A DNA stretch of 64,000 nucleotides from NCBI GenBank assembly GCA_040403095.1, contig JBBALI010000013.1:1-64000 (forward strand), in the 5' to 3' direction. The position numbers and the translations under genes were made by a program. Source of the stretch: JAQVCM01 sp040403095. GTDB taxonomy: Bacteria; Bacteroidota; Bacteroidia; Flavobacteriales_D; Crocinitomicaceae. Below the pieces are notes generated by a model. It was not told where the DNA came from. It saw only the letters and a list, made by a program, of their open reading frames with translations, and did not search any database. Shown here in pieces: positions 36,624 to 45,222 of the stretch; position 1 is the stretch's first letter; the number at the start of each line of letters is the position of its first letter.

Positions 36624-36644
36624 CCAAGTTGCTAACCAACTTGG
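36624..36644. promoter_or_regulatory. Operator-like dyad between the acidic-protein gene and tdk
   Basis: CCAAGTTG (36624-36631) and CAACTTGG (36637-36644) are perfect inverted arms around a 5-base spacer. The dyad lies 35 bases upstream of the acidic-protein start on the complement and 120 bases upstream of tdk. Adjacent on the complement is TCTATTTG (36623-36616), one mismatch from the -7 consensus. There is no T-run, so an operator is more likely than a terminator. Confidence 0.4.
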
Positions 36645-36763
36645 ACAGTTCGGTTTTTTAAACACGTAACTTAGCGTTAAAATTATGAAATGTTGTGCAA
36701 GTGAAAATTCATTCATTGAAAATTTCTCACGGGTAGAATGTTGATAACCCTATAAATTAGCGT

Positions 36764-37339
36764 ATGTATTTGGAACACTTTCCCATGGAGGGCAGACAAC
36801 AAGGTTGGATCGAAGTAATTTGCGGTTCGATGTTTTCAGGAAAAACAGAAGAATTGATTCGAAGATTGAAAAGAGTTGAGTTTGCCAATCAAAAAGTGTT
36901 GCTTTTCAAACCAAAAATTGACAATCGCTATGCAGAAAGTGCTGTCGTGAGTCACAAAGGATCTAGCCTCGATGCAATCGTGATTGAAAAAGCGAGTGAA
37001 GCGTTGAAAATCTGGAAAAATGAAAGGGTCGTTGCATTCGATGAAGCGCAATTTTTTGACGAAGAAATTGTAAAAATCTCCACAGAACTAGCGCGCAAGG
37101 GCGTCAGAGTCATTTTCGCTGGACTTGACATGGATTATTTGGGGAATCCATTTGGACCGATGCCGCAATTATTGTGTATCGCAGAATATGTAACCAAAGT
37201 GCATGCAATTTGTGTTTCTTGTGGGAATTTAGCCTACGTTTCTCACAGAACTGTATCTGAATCAGGACAAGTTTTGGTTGGTGCCGTTGAAAAATACCAA
37301 CCGCTTTGTAGGGGGTGCTATAATAAAATTGCCCGGTAA
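36764..37339 (+). CDS. tdk: Thymidine kinase (type II)
   Basis: The product is 191 residues, the normal length of the small tetrameric TK family. The Walker A loop is GSMFSGKT (21-28), the catalytic base is Glu94 in FDEAQFF, and a structural zinc site is given by C150/C153 and C182/C185. The lasso-loop region (SHRTVSESGQVLVGA) is intact. The enzyme phosphorylates thymidine to dTMP in nucleoside salvage. It is divergent from the acidic-protein gene and 191 bases ahead of murF-alr; that gap shows no gene, only the murF-alr promoter at its end. Confidence 0.96.
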   Translation: MYLEHFPMEGRQQGWIEVICGSMFSGKTEELIRRLKRVEFANQKVLLFKPKIDNRYAESAVVSHKGSSLDAIVIEKASEALKIWKNERVVAFDEAQFFDEEIVKISTELARKGVRVIFAGLDMDYLGNPFGPMPQLLCIAEYVTKVHAICVSCGNLAYVSHRTVSESGQVLVGAVEKYQPLCRGCYNKIAR

Positions 37340-37502
37340 TACCGATTATGTTTTCAATTCAGTCCTTCAATGCTGCTATTTTAAAACTATATCGGCATTA
37401 TTCAAAGTACTAAATGAATTAATGGAATTCGTACTTAGAATAAATTTAAGATACTTTGTGATTCTTGAAAAAGCTATTTTTAAGAAATCTCGAAAAATAA
37501 AA

Positions 37503-37510
37503 TACATTTG
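37503..37510 (+). promoter_or_regulatory. -7 promoter element deciding the murF-alr start
   Basis: TACATTTG matches TAnnTTTG exactly and ends 20 bases before the TTG at 37531. The reading frame is open only back to a TAA at 37498, so the promoter position supports TTG as the start. Confidence 0.55.
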
Positions 37511-37530
37511 TACACCTAAAATCAAATGTT

Positions 37531-39837
37531 TTGAAAATCAATCTTTCTATTGAAGCATTCGCTGATATCATTGGCGCCAATTTGGAAAATGAAAATCATG
37601 AAATCATTCAATTGATTGCATTTGACTCGCGTAAAATATCTAATCCTACCAATACTGCTTTTTTTGCTTTTCAAGGTGAATTTAGAAATGGACATGATTT
37701 TATTCACGACGCTTATGAAAAAGGAATTAAAATTTTTGTAGTTGATCAAAAATTCGACGCAAAAGACTTTCCAAATGCGACTTTTTTATTTGTTGAAGAC
37801 CCTTTGATTGCGCTTCAAAAACTGGCAAAATTTCACCGGTCAAAATTCAATTATCCAATTGTTGCGATTACAGGAAGTGTCGGAAAAACGATTGTTAAGG
37901 AATGGATTTATCATTTAATTTCTGGAGAAAAAAAAGTGATTCGAAGTCCTAAAAGTTACAACTCCCAAATCGGTGTGGCGCTTTCACTTTTGGCTTTGGA
38001 TGAATCAGCGGACTTGGCAATCATCGAAGCAGGCATTTCAAGACCAGGAGAGATGCAACTTTTGAAACAAATGATTGAACCAACTATCGGAATTTTTACT
38101 GCATTTGGTTCTGCACATCGATCAAATTTTGATTCTACTAATCAACATTTAAACGAAAAATTAGCACTTTTTGAAAACACGTTTCCAACCTTAATTCATG
38201 AATCGATTCAATTGTCCAAAACCAACTTGGAGAAAATTCATGGAAAAATGGTTGAAAATCAAAACTTCCATTCATTTTTAAAACATTCGCCTTACCAAGA
38301 CAAAGCAAGCTTAGATAATTTATCGATTTGCATTGCTTTTGCATTAGAAATTGGGATCAGTGAAAATACTATTTTAGATAGAATCAAAGATTTACCCCGT
38401 TTGGCGCTTCGCATGGAAACCTTTGATGGAATCAACGAAAACTTGATTATCAATGACACTTACAATCTTGATTTAGATGCACTTTCACAATCTTTAGAAT
38501 TTCAATTAAGCATTGCAAAAGGGAAAAAACGAGTAGCGATTTTAGCTGTTGATGCTTTGAATGAAACGCAAAAAATGGAGGTTCAAAATACTTTGGATAA
38601 ATTTAAATTGGACGAAGTTGTGTTTGTTTCGCATGAAAAAATCCCTTCATTTGATAAAATTAGCCAATCTGTGGTTCTGATTAAAGGCACAAGGTCAGCA
38701 CAATTGCAAAAGATTGCGCGCGTATTTCAATTGAAAAAACACAAAACGCGTATTGAAATAGATTTCTCAGCAGTTAAAAATAACCTCAATTATTTCAGGT
38801 CATTGACTAAGACTGGAACCAAAATATTGGTGATGGTTAAAGCATCTTCCTACGGTTCAGGTGCTGAAAAAATGGCTGAATATTTAGAAAAATCAGGCGT
38901 TGAATATTTAGGTGTTGCGTACGCAGATGAAGGTGTAGAATTGAGAAAACATGGAATCAAACTTCCGATTTTAGTTATGAATGCTGATGAGGAAGGTTTT
39001 AACGATATCATTCAATATCAGTTAGAGCCAGCGATATTCTCCTACAAAATGATGGATGCCTTTGTGAAAGCTTTGATCATGGAAAACATTGAGAACTATC
39101 CTGTTCATCTAAAATTTGACACCGGAATGAGACGCTTGGGTTTTGCGCCATCCGAAGTAGAAAAAGTGGTTGAATTATTTCAAGCGCAACCAGAGATTAA
39201 ATTGAAAAGTGTTTACAGTCATTTGGCTGATTCCGACAATATGCTCGATGCCTCTTATTCTTTGGAACAAATTTCCATTTTCAATAAAATCAACCATTTT
39301 TTGAGTGAAAATTTAAATTACCATTTTGACCGACATTTGTTGAACACAGAAGGAATTGCAAGATTTCCTGAAGCTGATTACGAAATGGTCAGATTGGGAA
39401 TTGGGATTTACGGTTATAGTGCCAATCCAACGATTCAGAAAGAATTACAACCAGCAATTGCTTGGAAAAGCATTGTTTCGCAAATTAAAACGATCCATCC
39501 AGGTGAAAGTGTAGGTTACAGCAGAAAATTTATTGCTTCAAAAATTACAAAAATTGGCGTTGTTCCTGTTGGTTATGCCGACGGCTTCAAACGTTCATTA
39601 GGAAATGGAAAAGGTGGATTTGTAATTCAAGGAAAATGGTGTCCTGTTGTGGGTTCGGTTTGTATGGACATGACGATGGTGGATATCACCGGAGTCGAAA
39701 CTTTTGAAGGAGATGAAGTTGAGATTATTGGAAAAACTCAAACCTTACAAATTTTAGCTACAGCGATGGAAACCATTCCCTATGAAGTTTTAACTTCTAT
39801 TTCAAAAAGGGTGCAACGAATTTATTTGGAGAATTAA
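37531..39837 (+). CDS. Bifunctional MurF ligase / alanine racemase
   Basis: The product is 768 residues. Residues 1-400 are MurF (UDP-MurNAc-tripeptide:D-Ala-D-Ala ligase): FDSRK at 31-35, ATP loop TGSVGKT at 114-120 and SPKSYNSQIGVALSLL. Residues 405-768 are a PLP-dependent alanine racemase: cofactor Lys437 in VMVKASSYGSG and catalytic Tyr663 in SVGYSRKF. The racemase makes D-Ala, the building block of the D-Ala-D-Ala that MurF adds; the fusion is typical of Bacteroidota. The start codon must be TTG: the only nearby ATG (37526) is out of frame and stops after two codons, and the first internal Met is far inside MurF. Confidence 0.95.
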   Translation: MKINLSIEAFADIIGANLENENHEIIQLIAFDSRKISNPTNTAFFAFQGEFRNGHDFIHDAYEKGIKIFVVDQKFDAKDFPNATFLFVEDPLIALQKLAKFHRSKFNYPIVAITGSVGKTIVKEWIYHLISGEKKVIRSPKSYNSQIGVALSLLALDESADLAIIEAGISRPGEMQLLKQMIEPTIGIFTAFGSAHRSNFDSTNQHLNEKLALFENTFPTLIHESIQLSKTNLEKIHGKMVENQNFHSFLKHSPYQDKASLDNLSICIAFALEIGISENTILDRIKDLPRLALRMETFDGINENLIINDTYNLDLDALSQSLEFQLSIAKGKKRVAILAVDALNETQKMEVQNTLDKFKLDEVVFVSHEKIPSFDKISQSVVLIKGTRSAQLQKIARVFQLKKHKTRIEIDFSAVKNNLNYFRSLTKTGTKILVMVKASSYGSGAEKMAEYLEKSGVEYLGVAYADEGVELRKHGIKLPILVMNADEEGFNDIIQYQLEPAIFSYKMMDAFVKALIMENIENYPVHLKFDTGMRRLGFAPSEVEKVVELFQAQPEIKLKSVYSHLADSDNMLDASYSLEQISIFNKINHFLSENLNYHFDRHLLNTEGIARFPEADYEMVRLGIGIYGYSANPTIQKELQPAIAWKSIVSQIKTIHPGESVGYSRKFIASKITKIGVVPVGYADGFKRSLGNGKGGFVIQGKWCPVVGSVCMDMTMVDITGVETFEGDEVEIIGKTQTLQILATAMETIPYEVLTSISKRVQRIYLEN

Positions 39838-39866
39838 TCCAGCTATCAATTCAAAACTAAAATCAG

Positions 39867-39874
39867 TATTTTTG
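39867..39874 (+). promoter_or_regulatory. -7 promoter element for mscS-cutC
   Basis: TATTTTTG matches TAnnTTTG exactly and ends 23 bases before the mscS ATG, in the 60-base gap after murF-alr. Confidence 0.5.
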
Positions 39875-39897
39875 TTTTAAACTAAAAAGTAAAATTT

Positions 39898-41004
39898 ATG
39901 ATGAGTTACACTTTATTTCAATTCGGCCCGTATGCGGTTTGTCTGTGGAATTTAATTGCGCTTTTCATCATTTTTTTTGTGGCTTTTATTTTGAGAAAAT
40001 TGATTCATCAATCGATGAAACGCTATTTGATTGGCGCAAATATCAAATTGGAGGGACGAAGAGCAACTTGGTTAAAAGTACTTAGTCAAAGTATTTATAT
40101 TTTAGCATTTTACATTGCAATTTATAGCTTTAATATTAACAATGAAGAAATTACTTTCACTGAATTTTTAGAATACGACATCCTTAAATCCAATAAAATT
40201 CGAGTAAATTTTTCTCAAATAATATCCGTAATTGTCATAATAATTGTGGCAAGAATGATTTTAAATTTCTTGAAACTCTATTATAACAAGAAGTTTAGAG
40301 GTAAATCAGATTACAATCCGAGCACTGAATATGCCTATGTACAAATCAGCAAATACGTCATTTACATCATCGCGTTTTACCTTTGTTTGCAAGAATTGGA
40401 CATCAACGCTGGCGTATTTTTAGGTGGATCCGCTGCATTGTTGGTTGGTTTAGGACTTGGATTGCAAGATGTTTTCAAAGATTGGTTTTCAGGTTTGATA
40501 TTACTTTTTGAGGGAAGTTTGAAAATTGGAGACATCATTGAGCTGCAAGATTCCAAGTTCAAAGAACCAATTGTAGCAAAAATCTTAAAAATCAATGTAA
40601 GAACTACTCAAATCGAAACGCGAGATGGTAATGTACTTTTGATTCCAAATGCGAAGTTGACACAAGAATATGTTGAAAACTGGAGTCATGGAACAGATCT
40701 TTCCAGATTCATCATCAATGTAACTGTTCAATATCAATCGAATACAGAGTTGGTTTGTACACTTTTAAAACAAGCTGCAATGAGTCATCCTAAAGTGAAT
40801 AAATCTGAACCTGTGATGGTTCGAATGAAAGACTTTGGTGATAAAGGGTTGGATTTAGAATTGATTTTTTGGGCAGATCAAGGTTGGGAAGCGAACAATT
40901 ACAGGTCTGAAATTCGTTTTGAAATCGACCGCCTATTCAGACAGTATGGAATCGTCATTCCTTTTCCGCAGCAACATCTTTTCATTGAAAAAAAAGGGGA
41001 ATGA
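39898..41004 (+). CDS. MscS family mechanosensitive channel
   Basis: The product is 368 residues. Four hydrophobic segments precede the pore helix region GGSAALLVGLGLGLQDVFKD (about residues 176-195), the Gly/Ala-rich TM3 signature of MscS, followed by the beta domain (LKIGDIIEL, RTTQIETRDGNVLLIPNAKL) and a C-terminal alpha/beta vestibule (FEIDRLFRQYGIVIPFPQQ). Such channels open under membrane tension and release solutes on osmotic downshift. It is longer than E. coli MscS, with extra N-terminal helices, as in many Bacteroidota homologues. Its stop overlaps the cutC start (ATGA), so the two are translated together. Confidence 0.93.
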   Translation: MMSYTLFQFGPYAVCLWNLIALFIIFFVAFILRKLIHQSMKRYLIGANIKLEGRRATWLKVLSQSIYILAFYIAIYSFNINNEEITFTEFLEYDILKSNKIRVNFSQIISVIVIIIVARMILNFLKLYYNKKFRGKSDYNPSTEYAYVQISKYVIYIIAFYLCLQELDINAGVFLGGSAALLVGLGLGLQDVFKDWFSGLILLFEGSLKIGDIIELQDSKFKEPIVAKILKINVRTTQIETRDGNVLLIPNAKLTQEYVENWSHGTDLSRFIINVTVQYQSNTELVCTLLKQAAMSHPKVNKSEPVMVRMKDFGDKGLDLELIFWADQGWEANNYRSEIRFEIDRLFRQYGIVIPFPQQHLFIEKKGE

Positions 41005-41699
41005 AGTTAGAACTGTGTGCTGGAAATGAATTAGCTGTTCGCATCGCGCATCAACTTTCGTTTGCGCGGATTGAGCTTTGTCAACAGTTAGAAATTGGCG
41101 GAATCACTCCTTCATTTGGACTTCAAGAATTTTCAAGAAAAATCATTGAAACACATGTTTTAATTAGACCAAGAGGTGGAAATTTTGAGTATAATTCTGA
41201 CGAAAAAGAAGTGATGTTGAAAGACATTCAACTCTCAAGATCCATTGGAATTCATGGCATTGTGGTTGGCGCGCTGAATCAAGAAAATGAATTAGATGAA
41301 ACATTTTTAAAAGAAATAATCAAATTTAGTGGATCCACTCCAATTACTTTTCACAAAGCATTTGACGAAGTAAAAGATTGGAAATCGAGCATGGAAAAAC
41401 TCATTGAATTGGGTTTCCGACGAATCCTAACTTCTGGCCAAGCCATTAATGCGACAGAAGGAATAGCGCAATTAATTGAAATGAAAAAATTTGCATCAAA
41501 CCGAATTGAAATCATGGTTGGTGGAGGCGTAAATGCAAACAATATTCTTGAAATAAAAACAAACGTAAATCCACATGCCATTCATTTTTCGGGAACTTCC
41601 ATGAAAAAACTCGGAGAGAATCCAAGATATTCAATTGAAACCTTGCAACCAGATTTGGTCAAGATTATTGAAATAATGAATGTTTTTGAAGGGAAATAA
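41001..41699 (+). CDS. cutC: CutC family protein
   Basis: The product is 232 residues with the CutC TIM-barrel motifs: LIRPRGGNF (about 53-61), GIVVGAL, TFHKAFDEV, RILTSGQA and MVGGGVNANN. CutC was named for copper homeostasis in E. coli; later work puts that role in doubt and the family's reaction is unknown. Length is normal. The gene overlaps mscS by 4 bases. It converges on the small membrane-protein gene with 1 base between the stops. Confidence 0.93.
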   Translation: MKLELCAGNELAVRIAHQLSFARIELCQQLEIGGITPSFGLQEFSRKIIETHVLIRPRGGNFEYNSDEKEVMLKDIQLSRSIGIHGIVVGALNQENELDETFLKEIIKFSGSTPITFHKAFDEVKDWKSSMEKLIELGFRRILTSGQAINATEGIAQLIEMKKFASNRIEIMVGGGVNANNILEIKTNVNPHAIHFSGTSMKKLGENPRYSIETLQPDLVKIIEIMNVFEGK

Positions 41700-41700
41700 A

Positions 41701-42081
41701 CTACTTTTTATTGACTTCTTTGATGAACAAGAAAGATTGAACACTCAATAAAAAAGCAAATAAAGTGATTGCAGTTAAAGCCCAATAGCGCGGTTCAGAA
41801 AGATTTCCAAAAATTAACACAGCGATTAATGTCATCATAGATAACATTTGTAAGGTTGTTAAACCAATAAATCTCATGGCAAAATACTCCGAATCTTTTT
41901 TCAAACCAGGTAAAATGATAAAAATCCCGACCCCAAAAATCCCAGTTAAAGAAGCATCAACAATAATTGCTTGCAGTACTTCACCATGAATTTTTTCAGT
42001 CAAAACCAATAAAAAATGAGTTAGTAAAACAATTACCATCACAAAAGGAAAGTATTTAAAAAACTGCGTATTCATTTTCAT
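41701..42081 (-). CDS. Four-helix membrane protein coupled to AtpZ
   Basis: The product is 126 residues with four predicted membrane helices (YFPFVMVIVLLTHFLLVL, AIIVDASLTGIFGVGIFIIL, FIGLTTLQMLSMMTLIAVLI, WALTAITLFAFLLSVQSFLF). The start ATG overlaps the AtpZ stop (ATGA). In many Bacteroidota a small membrane protein sits between AtpZ and the F0 a subunit in the ATP synthase operon, and this matches that position, but here no atpB follows: the next gene is cutC on the other strand. It may help assemble the rotor, or be a remnant of a split operon. An ATG two codons downstream is also possible. Confidence 0.7.
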   Translation of the reverse strand: MKMNTQFFKYFPFVMVIVLLTHFLLVLTEKIHGEVLQAIIVDASLTGIFGVGIFIILPGLKKDSEYFAMRFIGLTTLQMLSMMTLIAVLIFGNLSEPRYWALTAITLFAFLLSVQSFLFIKEVNKK

Positions 42082-42305
42082 TCCTTGTCAATTTTACGTA
42101 CTTCTTTGATGACCAAATAAAGTGATGCTGTAACTCCAAATAAAGATAAAACAATTGTCCAAACGGGCGTTTCATTTAATTGCTTTTTATCTAGAAATGT
42201 TCCTAGCCAAGTGAAAAAAGCAATGATTCCTCCCATTTGCAAACCTAATGAAGAAAACCGAAGATAAACTTTTGTTCTATTTTTTTCCTTCGGAAGTTCT
42301 GACAT
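42078..42305 (-). CDS. AtpZ/AtpI family protein
   Basis: The product is 75 residues. A charged N-terminus is followed by two membrane helices, the first with LGLQMGGIIAFFTWLGTFLDKK and the second with VWTIVLSLFGVTASLYLVIKEV, the hairpin pattern of AtpZ/AtpI proteins. These small proteins promote assembly of the ATP synthase c-ring and may help import magnesium. An own promoter (TATTTTTG) lies in the 30-base gap after porW. The ATP synthase structural genes are not in this window. Confidence 0.85.
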   Translation of the reverse strand: MSELPKEKNRTKVYLRFSSLGLQMGGIIAFFTWLGTFLDKKQLNETPVWTIVLSLFGVTASLYLVIKEVRKIDKE

Positions 42306-42320
42306 AAGCTTGTTTTAATG

Positions 42321-42328
42321 CAAAAATA
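42321..42328 (-). promoter_or_regulatory. -7 promoter element for atpZ and the small membrane protein
   Basis: The complement reads TATTTTTG, an exact TAnnTTTG match 15 bases before the AtpZ ATG and wholly within the 30-base gap after porW. Confidence 0.5.
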
Positions 42329-42335
42329 CTACATT

Positions 42336-45056
42336 TCAATAAAACTCTAAATAGAAAGTTTCATATTCTTCCAATTTCTTGGTTTCAAATAAGATTTTCA
42401 AATTGTCTTTCGAAATAAAAATCAATTTGGCGTTTTGCATTTCACCCAAATATTTTTTGGTCTTTTTAAACTTACTCATGTAAGTAGTTCCGTCTGCTTC
42501 TTTGGTAAACGTTTTTACGACAATTACGCTTTCATCATTTCCAAAAATCTTGGAATCAGTTGTTAATTTATTTCTACTGAAAAATTCTTTGTTAAAATCA
42601 TTAACATTTGACTTCGCCAAACCAATGTTTTTAGATTCTTTTTCCCCGGGGAAAACAACAATCCAATACTCATCGTCTTCCTTGTAGGTATATAAATTAG
42701 ATTTTGCAAAATTTGCTTCAATATTTGCAGAATAACCGTTTTTAATGATTCCAATCATTTCTTTGGCTCTAGTTTCTTCTGGTGTGCCAGGATATTCTGC
42801 CACAACGAGTTCTAAAACGGGAATCAATCCTTGTTTGTCTTCACTCAATTGTCCCATAGCCAATGCCTTCAAAAGCATATATTTTGACCTGTAAACATTC
42901 TCTTTTTCTCCTACGATTACCTCGTCAGCTCTAATAATTACTGGATAATATAACCCGCGATTGTAACGATCCAAAATAGTGATATAATCTTGTTCATTGA
43001 GTTTTTCTCTTTCTTTTCTTTTTACAAAAAAGTCAGGATCTCTCAGGTAATTGGCATAATCTGAATTGGGATAATTTGCCAGTATATAATTCTTGTGAAT
43101 ATCTGATTTTGAAGCATCTGTTTTCTCATAAATCAAATACAATTGATAGGCAGACATCAAATTAAAATCACTTTTTAAGTTTCTTGCCAACACCTTATCA
43201 AACTGTTCAGCTGCCATTTTATTTTCATTCAACTGATCTTTGTAGATAATTCCAGCATCATATAAAGCGGTCAGCAATCTAACATTTGATGCAGCAATTG
43301 CAGAATCTCCAAAAGGTAAATTGGCCAATAAACTCTCTACAGAAAGTGTATCTTTTTCTTCTACTTTCTTGTTTTCACTTGGGATAGAATCATTTCCGTC
43401 TTCTGGTGTAAATTGCACCAAAACAATCTTATCGCTTCTTCTCCAATTATCTTCATTGTCTCTTGGACCCCATTGTTTTCTAAATTCTTCGTACCCAGAT
43501 GAACGGGTTTTTGCATTGTTCCAATAACTTTTATTTCCAGAAATTTGATCTTGGTTGGCAAGCGCTTGATTTTGCAATTCTTTCAACTTTTCGGCTTCAC
43601 GACGTTTGTTCAATGCTTCTTCTTCCTTCATTTTCTTAATCAAATTCTCTGCGAATTTCTCTTGCTCTTTGGGAGAAAGTTGGGCAATACGTTGAACGCT
43701 ATCTTCATAATTTGCAGCTTCAACAGCAGTAACCAAATCTTGTAATTTCAACGCTTTGTTCTTAATTCCTTCTGCATTTGGATAATTTTCTGGAATTACT
43801 TTTGCGCAACTATCATAATATTTTTGTGCTTTGATATAGTTTTTATCTGTGAAACTGATATCACCCAAACGCTCATACGTTTTACCTTTTTGTCGTGGAT
43901 TACTGGTTGAATAAAATGCTGATTTATGTAACAGTTGAATACCATTGTCTTTCTGTCCTTCTTGCAAAGAAATATCAGCCAAAGCATAGTAAATTTGATC
44001 TTTGAACTCAACATTTTTCTCATCGCGCAACATTTTATTCAGTTGCTTCTTGATTTTTCCATCACCGCCCATGAATGCACGGTTGATGCGCGCATTGAAA
44101 TTCATTTCAAAAGGAACATTGTATTTTAACACCTTTGAATAATGATATTTTGCCTTTTCTCGAGACCCTGAAACAGCATTTATTTGGGCTAATACAAAAT
44201 GAATTCTTCCTTTATCAGCAGATTTCTTTGCCACTTTCAATGCTTCTTCCAAAGATTTTATGGCTTCTTCATTTTCTTTTTTAATCAATGACAATTTTGC
44301 CTTGGTCTTTTCATATTCCAATCTAATTGATTCAGGAAATTCGGCTTTCTCGTCTTCTTTGTCTTGCTCTTTTTGTTTCTTCTTAGCCTTTTTAGCGCGC
44401 TTCTTGGCGGTTTTAGTCAGTTTCTTTCCATCCTCACTTTTTTCCTTTTCCCAAAATTTCCAATTAAACGATTTTTTATTGGCTTCTGTTTCTTCAATAG
44501 CCAATTGCAAAATATCTAAATTAATTTGCGCTCCAGAATAATCTTTGATTTCAATTTGAGATTTGGCAATCCATAGTGTTGCTTCGTAATTCGCAGGATC
44601 TTTGGCGAAAAATTTTCGGATAAACTCAAAGTTTTTAATTGCGCCATCATAATCTCTTCTATAATAACTTGCACGACCAATAGCCAGCCAGTTTTCATCA
44701 ATCCAACGATTATGCTCCTCTTTCTTCTTCGATAAATTTTCAACTGAAGGCATGCTGTGATTAGAAATCACTTTGGTACATTTTGAAATTGCGGTATCAA
44801 TTGCTGGAAACATTCCCATAACTTCTTCTTCATTGGGAAGTGGCGTAATAGGTAAAATCTCGTAATAATCTTCTTTTACATTATTTTGATAGGATTTCAT
44901 TGCTTGATTCAACAATTCATTGGCATTGAATAAACCGTTGTATTTTGCAGTAGTACCGTGGTAAGTTCTATTAATAAAAGTGTTTTTTTCAGTTGAACAT
45001 GCAACCAATAACAATAAAATTACACCCGTAAATATATTTATTAAACGAAAAGTCAT
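42336..45056 (-). CDS. T9SS/gliding TPR lipoprotein PorW/SprE
   Basis: The product is 906 residues. A lipoprotein signal peptide ends in LLLVAC, with the lipidated cysteine at residue 20. TPR repeats follow (about 120-250 and 320-470; NWLAIGRASYYRRDYDGAIKNF, YALADISLQEGQKDNGIQLL), broken by a Lys/Glu-rich stretch (AKKRAKKAKKKQKEQDKEDE), then a second TPR region and a small C-terminal domain. The opening TFINRTYHGTTAKYNGLFNA is typical of PorW/SprE, the lipoprotein needed for T9SS export and gliding. Start at the ATG 45056; the frame also offers a TTG three codons up. Neighbours are AtpZ and the small membrane protein, an arrangement I recall from other Flavobacteriales. Confidence 0.9.
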   Translation of the reverse strand: MTFRLINIFTGVILLLLVACSTEKNTFINRTYHGTTAKYNGLFNANELLNQAMKSYQNNVKEDYYEILPITPLPNEEEVMGMFPAIDTAISKCTKVISNHSMPSVENLSKKKEEHNRWIDENWLAIGRASYYRRDYDGAIKNFEFIRKFFAKDPANYEATLWIAKSQIEIKDYSGAQINLDILQLAIEETEANKKSFNWKFWEKEKSEDGKKLTKTAKKRAKKAKKKQKEQDKEDEKAEFPESIRLEYEKTKAKLSLIKKENEEAIKSLEEALKVAKKSADKGRIHFVLAQINAVSGSREKAKYHYSKVLKYNVPFEMNFNARINRAFMGGDGKIKKQLNKMLRDEKNVEFKDQIYYALADISLQEGQKDNGIQLLHKSAFYSTSNPRQKGKTYERLGDISFTDKNYIKAQKYYDSCAKVIPENYPNAEGIKNKALKLQDLVTAVEAANYEDSVQRIAQLSPKEQEKFAENLIKKMKEEEALNKRREAEKLKELQNQALANQDQISGNKSYWNNAKTRSSGYEEFRKQWGPRDNEDNWRRSDKIVLVQFTPEDGNDSIPSENKKVEEKDTLSVESLLANLPFGDSAIAASNVRLLTALYDAGIIYKDQLNENKMAAEQFDKVLARNLKSDFNLMSAYQLYLIYEKTDASKSDIHKNYILANYPNSDYANYLRDPDFFVKRKEREKLNEQDYITILDRYNRGLYYPVIIRADEVIVGEKENVYRSKYMLLKALAMGQLSEDKQGLIPVLELVVAEYPGTPEETRAKEMIGIIKNGYSANIEANFAKSNLYTYKEDDEYWIVVFPGEKESKNIGLAKSNVNDFNKEFFSRNKLTTDSKIFGNDESVIVVKTFTKEADGTTYMSKFKKTKKYLGEMQNAKLIFISKDNLKILFETKKLEEYETFYLEFY

Positions 45057-45082
45057 GTATGTCAATCTTTTATATTGAGTCG

Positions 45083-45119
45083 TTAAGCGAAAAATGAAAA
45101 CGCTTAATCCACAAATTTA
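45083..45119 (-). promoter_or_regulatory. porW promoter element with leader hairpin
   Basis: The complement reads TAAATTTG at 45119-45112, an exact TAnnTTTG match. Just downstream, TTAAGCG (45083-45089) and CGCTTAA (45101-45107) form a perfect 7-base inverted repeat with an 11-base loop inside the expected leader, ahead of the ATG at 45056. It could be a binding site or an RNA hairpin. Confidence 0.4.
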
Positions 45120-45222
45120 TTTTAAAAAAGCCGTTATTTAAGCATTTTTAAAGATTATTTTTCGGAATTTCTGTCGGATAAAACGAAGAATAGTAATTTT
45201 CGTTAAAATTGAAGTCAAAATC

